This document shows, in pieces, positions 17,525-24,047 of a DNA stretch of 64,000 bases. Within the stretch, counting starts at the first letter, position 1. Every line of letters starts with the position of its first letter. Source of the stretch: Bacteroidales bacterium (GTDB lineage: Bacteria; Bacteroidota; Bacteroidia; Bacteroidales; F082); NCBI GenBank assembly GCA_016936355.1, contig JAFGYB010000066.1, forward strand, positions 62,001-126,000. The letters are read 5' to 3'. The position numbers were made by a program, and so were the translations under genes. Under the pieces are notes generated by a model. It saw nothing but the letters and a program-made list of their open reading frames with translations, did not search any database and had not been told where the DNA came from.

Positions 17525-18522
17525 TCCTGATGATCTTTAAACATAGATACTCCACTGAAGCCTTCGGATGTGGCATAGCCGCGAAACATGCCGGAGGTAT
17601 TAAACGTCAGGGCAAAATTACCAAATTTGTCCACGGCAATAATGCCTCCTTCGGCTTTTTGTTTTTTCAGTTTATCCAGAATCACGTAGTTGGCGGCTTC
17701 TTTCAGGCTGAGCTGGTTGTATTTCATCAGGGCACCGATGTCGTAGGCCACCACATTACGGATGAAATACTCCCCGTGGCCGGTACACGATACGGCACAA
17801 CTGGCATTGTCGGCATAGGTTCCGGCTCCGATGATGGGGGAATCGCCCACGCGGCCCGGCATTTTGTAGGTCATCCCGCCCGTGGAGGTACCGGCAGCCA
17901 GGTTTCCGTGCATGTCCAGTGCCACACAGCCTACCGTTCCGTGTTTTTCTCCCGGTTCCATTTTCGCTTTAACCCGAAGGTAAGACTTCCAGCGACTCTC
18001 GGTAAAAAAGTAGGAGGGATCGACCATTTCCAACCCCTGTTTCCGGGCAAAGTCTTCCGCTCCTTTGGTGATGAGCAATACGTGTGGCGTGTGTTCCATA
18101 ACCGCCCGCGCTGCCAGAATAGGATTTTTGATGCTGTGGACGTTGGCTACGGCTCCGGCCATTAGATTGGAACCGTCCATAATGGAAGCATCCATTTCGT
18201 TCACACCATCGGCATTGAAGACAGCACCTTTCCCGGCGTTGAACAACGGCGAGTTTTCCATCATGGTAATGCATTTGGTTACCGCATCCAGTGCCTTTCC
18301 TCCGTTTTTCAGGATGTAAGTGCCGCTGTCCAGCACCTGTTGAAGTTTGACCCTGTATTGCTGTGCGATGGAATCGGGCAGGGTGTTTTTGTCGATGCTT
18401 CCCGCACCGCCGTGTATGACCAGGGTGTACTTTCCGGTTGTTTTACCGGAATTATGGGTGCTTTGTTTGCAGGCAGTCAGAGCCAAAAAGGCAAGGAAAA
18501 GAAGGAGTAAAGTTTTTTTCAT
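17521..18522 (-). CDS. Isoaspartyl peptidase / L-asparaginase, lipoprotein (Ntn-hydrolase)
   Basis: A 333-residue plant-type asparaginase that would cleave asparagine or beta-aspartyl peptides. The N-terminus is a lipoprotein signal with the lipobox LTAC (Cys18), so it is expected outside the cytoplasm, anchored to a membrane. LVIHGGAGSI and AGKGAVFNADG are family motifs. The autocleavage site is before Thr196 in KHGTVGCVALD, giving the mature beta subunit with Thr as nucleophile, followed by GTSTGGMTYKMPGRVGDSPI. Overlap with glsA implies joint expression: one enzyme would deamidate outside the cytoplasm and the other inside. Confidence 0.92.
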   Translation of the reverse strand: MKKTLLLLFLAFLALTACKQSTHNSGKTTGKYTLVIHGGAGSIDKNTLPDSIAQQYRVKLQQVLDSGTYILKNGGKALDAVTKCITMMENSPLFNAGKGAVFNADGVNEMDASIMDGSNLMAGAVANVHSIKNPILAARAVMEHTPHVLLITKGAEDFARKQGLEMVDPSYFFTESRWKSYLRVKAKMEPGEKHGTVGCVALDMHGNLAAGTSTGGMTYKMPGRVGDSPIIGAGTYADNASCAVSCTGHGEYFIRNVVAYDIGALMKYNQLSLKEAANYVILDKLKKQKAEGGIIAVDKFGNFALTFNTSGMFRGYATSEGFSGVSMFKDHQE

Positions 18523-18533
18523 AGGAATAGAGT

Positions 18534-19331
18534 TTAGTGAGCGGCATTCTGAACCAAAGGAGCAATAATAGCTTTGAGATCATAGAGTCCGAATAGCTGG
18601 CCCGTAGTTACCAGTACCACGATGACAATTACCCATTTTACAAAGTTTACCCCCTTTTTAACGGCCATTCGGGAGGCAATCCAGGCGCCGGCCATGTTGC
18701 CAATGGCCAGGGTGAGGCCATACTTCCAGTCGATCTGATGGTTGTAAAAAAAGATAAACAGGGTAAAGGGTGTGTAGGCCAATACAATGAGTACTTTGAT
18801 GGCATTGGCTTTGACTAGGTCAAAACCGGCCCCCAGCAGGATGCCCGCCAACAGGAAGTAGCCCACTCCCATTTGAATAAATCCGCCGTAAATTCCAATA
18901 AAAAAGAAGACGATGTAAACTTTCCAGTTAATGGGCCTGTCCTGAACCTCCGCTTTGCCATAGATGTATTTTTGCGGTTTGAACAAAATAAAAACCAGCA
19001 TGAGCAGCATGATGATGCCAATCGCAATCTGGAAGTCCCTTTCGTTGATGTCTGCAGCAATCTGTGCCCCGATAAGCGATCCCGCTATGGCAGGTACAGC
19101 CAGCTGAAGTCCTTTTTTCCAGCTCAATACTTTTTGCTGTTTGAAACTGGAAACGGCTACCACATTTTGCAGCCCCACTGCGATGCGGTTGGTTCCGTTG
19201 GCAAGAGTGGCCGGTAGTCCCAGCATAATGAGAATGGACAATGAAATAATACTCCCGCCTCCGGCCAGCGTATTGATGAATCCTACAAGCAAACCCGAAG
19301 AGATCAGCACAATAATTTCAACAGCGTTCAT
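18534..19331 (-). CDS. TauE/SafE-family membrane transporter
   Basis: A 265-residue multi-pass membrane protein of the TauE/SafE family (annotated as sulfite or organosulfonate exporters). It starts MNAVEIIVLISSGLLVGFIN, followed by the family motif LAGGGSIISLSILIMLG and the second half-repeat GIYGGFIQMGVGYFLLAG. About eight hydrophobic segments are visible. The ATG at 19331 lies one base after the stop of the hybrid kinase gene, showing coupling; the frame is open for a further 37 codons upstream, but those lie inside the kinase gene and read as non-membrane sequence. The family moves small anions, and its place between a sensor kinase and amidases makes an amino-acid-related anion a possible substrate. 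That is inference. Confidence 0.88.
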   Translation of the reverse strand: MNAVEIIVLISSGLLVGFINTLAGGGSIISLSILIMLGLPATLANGTNRIAVGLQNVVAVSSFKQQKVLSWKKGLQLAVPAIAGSLIGAQIAADINERDFQIAIGIIMLLMLVFILFKPQKYIYGKAEVQDRPINWKVYIVFFFIGIYGGFIQMGVGYFLLAGILLGAGFDLVKANAIKVLIVLAYTPFTLFIFFYNHQIDWKYGLTLAIGNMAGAWIASRMAVKKGVNFVKWVIVIVVLVTTGQLFGLYDLKAIIAPLVQNAAH

Positions 19332-19332
19332 G

Positions 19333-21096
19333 TCAGTCCCTGATGATGAATTGATGCAATACCTGGAACAGTTCGTCCGGTTTAAACGGTTTGGCAATAA
19401 ACCCATCCATTCCGCTTTCCATAGCCTTTTCCCGGTCTTCACTCAGTGCATTGGCCGTTAAGGCAACAATATACGTGTGCCTGTTTTTGTTTTCTTTTTC
19501 GTGGGTACGGATTTTCCTTGTTGCTTCGAGGCCATCCATGATGGGCATCTGAATGTCCATCAGGATCAGGTCGTAAAAGTTTCGTTGGTATTTCTCATAG
19601 CATTCTTCCCCGTTATTTGCCACATCCACACTGCACCCTTCTTTCTGAAGGGTGAGTTTGGTGATCTTCTGGTTGATCAGATTGTCTTCAGCCAGTAAGA
19701 TTCTGAAGTCTTTCAAAACATTGAGAACCATATTTTTGTCGTAAGATAAGCGTTCTTTTTCTTCGTGCACTTCCAGGGGCAAAGTAAACCAAAAAGTCGA
19801 TCCCCTGGTCCATTCACTTTCCACTCCGATTTCGCCTCCCATCATCTCCACCAGTTTTTTGGCAATAGAAAGTCCCAGTCCCGTTCCCTGGTAAACTTTG
19901 CTGGCTGAAAGATCCAGCTGGATGAAACTTTCAAACAGTTTGTTCAGCTGTTGTTTTTGTATCCCGATGCCGGTGTCTTGCACTTCAAACTGCAACAGTA
20001 CTTTCCCTTTTTTGATTTCTTTTTTGTTCAGGATGCGCAGGGTAACGCTTCCTTCTTTGGTAAACTTGATGGCGTTGGAGAAGAAATTATCCAGGATTCG
20101 TTTGATCAGCAGCGGATCCCCAATCATGATCTCGGGAATGTTCGGATCCAGATCAGTTTTTACCGATAATTTTTTGTGCGCAATTTTTTCTTCGTGTTGT
20201 TTGGTTACTTCCTGGACAATTTCTGTGATCTTGAATTTTTTCAGGGTGGGAGAAATTTCCCCTTTCTCAATAGAGGAATATTCAAATACATCGTTGATAA
20301 TGGACACCAGGTGCTCTCCCGATTCTTTCAGCATGCCCAGGTATTCCCCCTGTTCTTTGGTGAGTGATGTTTTTTCGATCAATTCGGCCATACCCATTAC
20401 CCCGTTGAGCGGCGTACGGATCTCATGGCTCATATTGGTAAGGAACTTGTCCTTGATGTGTTCGTTTTGTTCGGCCAGTTCTTTGGCTCGTGTCAGCGCT
20501 TGTTCGTAGTTTTTTTGGTCGGTAACGTCCCAGGATACACCGATCAGGCCAATGATTTTTCCCTCGTCGTTGCGAACCGGAGCAATGTTCGTCTGAACCC
20601 AGATGATTTCCTCATTTTTTTCCAGTTGTTCTTCGATGTTGAAGAAAAATTTTCCCTGAGAAAGGACCATCTCTTCTCTTTTTTCATAATCCCCGATGGG
20701 GAGATAATTCCTGAATACCTCTTTGAGGGTTTTTCCCATCAGCTCGTCGCGTTTCACGGCTGAAAAATCGAGAAAGGCTTTGTTGGCCACCCGGTAACGC
20801 AGGTGTTCATCCTTAAAATAAACCATTGCCGGAATGGTGTCCAGGAGTATGTTTAGTTCGTCGGCCTGATTTTTGATTTGTTTGAGGGCCTTTTTCAGGT
20901 CATCCGATGTTCGGGCCAGTAAGGAATTCAGAATGTTTTTGTCCTTAAGCGATTTGGATATTTTAAAGTCGGCAATACTGATCTCCTGAGCTAATTTTTC
21001 AATATCCTGAAGCATTTCAAGCTTCACCCGTTCCATGGAACCGGCCTTTTCCAGGGTATTTATTCTATCGGTGAGGGATTGAAGAATTTTTTTCAT
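19333..21096 (-). CDS. PAS-containing hybrid histidine kinase / response regulator
   Basis: A 587-residue soluble signalling protein. Order of parts: N-terminal coiled coil (about 1-80), PAS domain (about 80-200), HisKA with phospho-acceptor His224 in [12 protein letters not shown], HATPase with N box NFFSNAIKF, G1 DTGIGI and G2 GTGLGLS, then a C-terminal receiver with Asp514 in LMDIQMPIMDG and Lys569. There is no membrane segment, so the signal must be cytoplasmic or come from a partner. The gene overlaps the FIST gene by 4 bases (ATGA), and FIST is the likely sensor. No DNA-binding output domain or separate regulator is encoded in this operon, so the phosphate acceptor downstream is unknown. 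Confidence 0.92.
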   Translation of the reverse strand: MKKILQSLTDRINTLEKAGSMERVKLEMLQDIEKLAQEISIADFKISKSLKDKNILNSLLARTSDDLKKALKQIKNQADELNILLDTIPAMVYFKDEHLRYRVANKAFLDFSAVKRDELMGKTLKEVFRNYLPIGDYEKREEMVLSQGKFFFNIEEQLEKNEEIIWVQTNIAPVRNDEGKIIGLIGVSWDVTDQKNYEQALTRAKELAEQNEHIKDKFLTNMSHEIRTPLNGVMGMAELIEKTSLTKEQGEYLGMLKESGEHLVSIINDVFEYSSIEKGEISPTLKKFKITEIVQEVTKQHEEKIAHKKLSVKTDLDPNIPEIMIGDPLLIKRILDNFFSNAIKFTKEGSVTLRILNKKEIKKGKVLLQFEVQDTGIGIQKQQLNKLFESFIQLDLSASKVYQGTGLGLSIAKKLVEMMGGEIGVESEWTRGSTFWFTLPLEVHEEKERLSYDKNMVLNVLKDFRILLAEDNLINQKITKLTLQKEGCSVDVANNGEECYEKYQRNFYDLILMDIQMPIMDGLEATRKIRTHEKENKNRHTYIVALTANALSEDREKAMESGMDGFIAKPFKPDELFQVLHQFIIRD

Positions 21097-22244
21097 AGCT
21101 GCTGAGAAGAATTATCTTTTAAAAGTATGAGGGTCAACGTCTGGTTACAAAAGCGGCTCTTTCCATTGTTGCTTTTTCCCGTCTCTCCGTACCCAAAGAA
21201 CCCTGCCAGGGGAACTTTCCATTTAATGGGAGCCAGTTTGACTTCCGTAGTGACCAGTGGTCCCAGTGCCACATTGCGGGCTACGCCGGAAAAGATGAGC
21301 AGAAAATCAGCCTCCTGGTAACGGGAGTGAAAATCAATAATCTTTTCACGGGTGCTTTCCAGAATCTCGAAACCCGGTGAAGCAGAGAAACTAACCTTGC
21401 TTTTGTTGGGAACGGAACCGGACAGTATGATGCTCCTCTTTTTTCTGTCGATACCGGTGATCATGCGGGTGGCAAAGGTTTCATCGGATTGTTTCATCAT
21501 CAGTGGATATTCCACACCAATGGCCGGCAAATCATCTTCGGAGATGCTCAGGTAACTGGTGTATAAATCCAGTGCTGAAAGGTGGTTGATTTCGTAGATG
21601 ACGTTATCCTTGCTGGAGGTAATGGTGAATTCGTTCCCCAGCCCGATCCAGCCACTGGTGGTCACACCATGGATGTCGATCTTATCGTTGTCGAGTACCA
21701 GATAAACAATTCCTTTTTCCAGTATGTTGGTTTCAGTAAAGATGTACGTGTGCTGAAATTTCAGGTCGTCGCCTGCCATGCTGCCATAAAGTTCCAAATC
21801 CTGGCCTGCTGTGTATAAAATACCTTCGGTAAGCGCATGACCATCGGTTTCCAGTCCTCCGGTAAAAAAAATGGCGGCGGGGTTTCCAAACAGTTTTTTA
21901 ATCTTTTTCCCGGTTTCTTTCCCTAAGTCACACCAGCTTTTGTTTTTTTGTTCCTGGCTTTCCAGGTGAAACAACTCCGGATTCAGGTTGGTCAGGACGA
22001 ACAAACCACCCTTTTCTATAATCTGATCTTCTTTTGGGGTAAAATTCAGGGCTCCGGCTGTGGTGGTTCCCATCAGGCGGATGTTTCGCGACTTGAAATA
22101 ATCCATGATGTCGGATAAAGGGAAGTCGGAGGAAACAAATGCAAATGCCAGGGTAGGAGCAAAATCGACATGCTGCAGCGATTGTTCCAATTGGGTTTTG
22201 AACTCACCGAAGATTTTTACTGAAAAACTATACGACCTGATCAT
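21093..22244 (-). CDS. FIST-domain sensory protein (FIST_N and FIST_C)
   Basis: A 383-residue cytoplasmic protein matching the FIST sensory module. The FIST_N part (about residues 20-200) includes FAFVSSDFPLSDIMDYF, the LMGTTTAGALNF stretch and IFFTGGLETDGHALTEGI. FIST_C (about 215-355) includes YPLMMKQSDETFATRMI and DFLLIFSGVARNVALG, and the end has PLAGFFGYGETG. FIST was proposed to sense small ligands such as amino acids because its genes cluster with amino-acid metabolism and transport. That fits this operon, whose downstream genes are a permease, an asparaginase and a glutaminase. It has no output domain of its own and overlaps the hybrid kinase gene by 4 bases, which suggests direct partnership. 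Confidence 0.9.
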   Translation of the reverse strand: MIRSYSFSVKIFGEFKTQLEQSLQHVDFAPTLAFAFVSSDFPLSDIMDYFKSRNIRLMGTTTAGALNFTPKEDQIIEKGGLFVLTNLNPELFHLESQEQKNKSWCDLGKETGKKIKKLFGNPAAIFFTGGLETDGHALTEGILYTAGQDLELYGSMAGDDLKFQHTYIFTETNILEKGIVYLVLDNDKIDIHGVTTSGWIGLGNEFTITSSKDNVIYEINHLSALDLYTSYLSISEDDLPAIGVEYPLMMKQSDETFATRMITGIDRKKRSIILSGSVPNKSKVSFSASPGFEILESTREKIIDFHSRYQEADFLLIFSGVARNVALGPLVTTEVKLAPIKWKVPLAGFFGYGETGKSNNGKSRFCNQTLTLILLKDNSSQQL

Positions 22245-22268
22245 GGCTCATTATGAAGACATCAATAA

Positions 22269-22276
22269 CAAAAATA
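22269..22276 (-). promoter_or_regulatory. Candidate -7 promoter element for the FIST operon
   Basis: On the minus strand it reads TATTTTTG, an exact TAnnTTTG match, 24 bases ahead of the FIST ATG. It would serve the six closely spaced minus-strand genes from FIST to GDPD. No separate promoter was recognised between them. Confidence 0.5.
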
Positions 22277-22394
22277 GTAAACTTTTTGGTTTTGAGTATC
22301 TTTATTTGATGCGATCAGACAGACCAGGTTGCACTGATCCGGAAGTCGTTTCAGTGAATAAATTTTTGGGCTCGGAAATAACGCGGATGCGATT

Positions 22395-23435
22395 CTATTT
22401 TTTCAGTCCGTCCCAGCCCTGTGCTTTCAGCTCAATAACCTGATTGCCACTGGTGATGAGCCTGTTTCCTTCGGAAGCATCGGTGATGTAACCAATGATG
22501 GTAACGCCCTCAACGTTGCTTATTTTTTCAAAATCGTCTTGTTTCACAGTGAACAACAGTTCGTAGTCTTCACCACCGTTCAGCGCGGCAACAGCCGGAA
22601 CAATTTTAAACTCGCCGGCTGTGTCGAAAGTATTTTGGTCAATGGGTATTTTTTCTTCGTAAATGGCAACCCCCACCTCCGACGAATTGGCAAGGTGTAT
22701 GGCTTCGGAAGCCAGACCATCCGAAATATCGATCATGGAAGTGGGAATGATGTCGTTTTCCACCAGTTTTTTCACCACATCGGTACGGGGTTCCGGTTTC
22801 AGTTGCCGTTGCAGAATGTATTCTTTCCCTGCCATATCCGGCTGGATGTTCGGGTTGGCCTTGAATCCCTGTTTCTCTCTTTCGAGCACGAGCAATCCCA
22901 TGTAAGCACCCCCCAAATCTCCGGTAACACACAGCAAATCGTTGGGTTGTGCTCCTTTGCGGTAAGTGATTCGGCTTTCTTCCACCTCTCCGATGACGGT
23001 TACCGAGATGAACAATCCGTGCAGGCTGCTGGTCGTATCGCCTCCAACAAAGTCGACACCGTATACTTCGCAGGCTTTTTTCATGCCTTCGTAAATTTCC
23101 TCAATGGCTTCCACCGAAAATTTGCTGGAGATGGCCATGCCCACCACCATTTGTTTGGGAACGCCATTCATAGCAGCCATATCGGAAAAATTGACCACGG
23201 CCGATTTATATCCAATGTGTTTCAGTGGAGAGTAAACCATATCGAAATGAACTCCTTCAACCAGCAAATCCTTGGATACGAGAGTATATTTCCCGCTGTC
23301 GGTTTTCAGAACGGCGGCATCGTCGCCGACACCCAGAACGGTGGACAGGTTCTTTGGTTTCAAATCAGCAGTCAGTCGATCAATCAGGCCAAATTCGCCC
23401 AGTTCGGAAATGGATGTCAGTTTGGAAGTGCTCAT
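22395..23435 (-). CDS. thiL: Thiamine-monophosphate kinase
   Basis: A 346-residue enzyme of the PurM/AIR-synthetase fold that phosphorylates thiamine monophosphate to the cofactor thiamine diphosphate. Motifs are GVGDDAAVL (metal- and ATP-binding), SKDLLVEGVHFD, GGDTTSS and SMIDISDGLASE. The frame is open for 20 more codons, but the start at 23435 (MSTSKLTSISELGEFG) is preferred because a consensus -7 element lies 14 bases upstream and would place the transcript start after the longer candidates. No other thiamine gene is next to it. The thiamine diphosphate it makes is the cofactor of MenD, encoded at 53899. Confidence 0.93.
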   Translation of the reverse strand: MSTSKLTSISELGEFGLIDRLTADLKPKNLSTVLGVGDDAAVLKTDSGKYTLVSKDLLVEGVHFDMVYSPLKHIGYKSAVVNFSDMAAMNGVPKQMVVGMAISSKFSVEAIEEIYEGMKKACEVYGVDFVGGDTTSSLHGLFISVTVIGEVEESRITYRKGAQPNDLLCVTGDLGGAYMGLLVLEREKQGFKANPNIQPDMAGKEYILQRQLKPEPRTDVVKKLVENDIIPTSMIDISDGLASEAIHLANSSEVGVAIYEEKIPIDQNTFDTAGEFKIVPAVAALNGGEDYELLFTVKQDDFEKISNVEGVTIIGYITDASEGNRLITSGNQVIELKAQGWDGLKK

Positions 23436-23449
23436 AAATAAATTTTTTG

Positions 23450-23457
23450 CAAAAATA
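23450..23457 (-). promoter_or_regulatory. Candidate -7 promoter element for thiL
   Basis: Reads TATTTTTG on the minus strand, an exact TAnnTTTG match 14 bases before the thiL ATG at 23435. It decides the choice of that start over in-frame Met codons further upstream. Confidence 0.55.
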
Positions 23458-23509
23458 AACATTCCATAAGCTCTGATTACCATCCGGATCATCAAAAAAG
23501 AAATGTGTT

Positions 23510-23517
23510 ACTTTTGA
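23510..23517 (+). promoter_or_regulatory. Candidate -7 promoter element for the Rieske-fold lipoprotein
   Basis: TACTTTTG, an exact TAnnTTTG match. A transcript from it would begin a few bases downstream, at about the first ATG (23521), so translation from the second ATG at 23539 is more likely. It is divergent from the thiL promoter 53 bases away. Confidence 0.5.
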
Positions 23518-23538
23518 GCGATGTTTAGACGAAAGAAA

Positions 23539-23997
23539 ATGCACAAAAAATCCTGGCTCTTCCTTTTTCTTATTCTTCCTTTTTTCTGGGGTTGCGGTAA
23601 GGGAAATTATAATCCGGATATTAAGCCTGCACAGGTTCAAATCGATATTGACCCGGGTTCCACCTTGTATCAGAAGCTGAATACTGTGGGAGGCTGCATT
23701 TATGTAAAAAACGGCGATCCGGGTGTGTATCTGAGCAGCGAGTCGAGAGGGGTGATCATTTACCGCGTGGGCATTTCTGATTTCAAAGCCTATGACCGCA
23801 TTCCTCCCAACAATCCCAATCAGTGTGGTAGTACTACGCAGCTGGTTGTGGGGGATAACTTTCCTTTCGCCAAGGATCCCTGCACGGGGAATGAATACAA
23901 TTTACTGGACGGAACTTTATACAGTGGTTCGGGCACCTACCCCATGATCAGTTATCAGACGCAATACGACGGACAACTTCTTCATGTTTATAACTAA
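23539..23997 (+). CDS. Lipoprotein with a Rieske-like fold that lacks the iron-sulfur ligands
   Basis: A 152-residue lipoprotein: the signal MHKKSWLFLFLILPFFWGCG ends in a lipobox with Cys19. The body follows the Rieske [2Fe-2S] pattern: strands ending YRVGISDFKAYDR lead into box I, then DPCTGNEYNLLDGTLYSG aligns with box II (normally CPCHGS), and it ends with a strand like LLHVYN. In this alignment the two cluster Cys and two cluster His ligands are replaced by Asn91, Pro93, Asp113 and Thr116. Cys96 and Cys115, which in real Rieske proteins form the stabilising disulfide, remain. It therefore probably binds no cluster. Role unknown; the assignment rests on motif alignment by eye. Start chosen from the promoter position. 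Confidence 0.65.
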   Translation: MHKKSWLFLFLILPFFWGCGKGNYNPDIKPAQVQIDIDPGSTLYQKLNTVGGCIYVKNGDPGVYLSSESRGVIIYRVGISDFKAYDRIPPNNPNQCGSTTQLVVGDNFPFAKDPCTGNEYNLLDGTLYSGSGTYPMISYQTQYDGQLLHVYN

Positions 23998-24000
23998 TAA

Positions 24001-24026
24001 AAAACCCGGCCTTTGAGCCGGGTTTT
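24001..24026. terminator. Bidirectional terminator between the lipoprotein gene and nrdJ
   Basis: A perfect 10-bp stem (AAAACCCGGC at 24001-24010, GCCGGGTTTT at 24017-24026) with a 6-nt loop, A-rich on the left and T-rich on the right, lies between convergent genes. It can end transcription from both sides. Confidence 0.92.
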
Positions 24027-24047
24027 TTATTTGAACAGTCGTGTGGA

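Noticed and set aside
19332-19442. N-terminal extension of the TauE/SafE protein (37 codons)
   Set aside because: It lies inside the hybrid kinase gene in another frame and reads as polar sequence; the ATG at 19331 directly precedes the first membrane helix.
22105-22443. A 112-codon plus-strand frame between the FIST and thiL genes
   Set aside because: It mostly overlaps the 5' part of the FIST gene and the 3' end of thiL antisense; no start signal or family resemblance.
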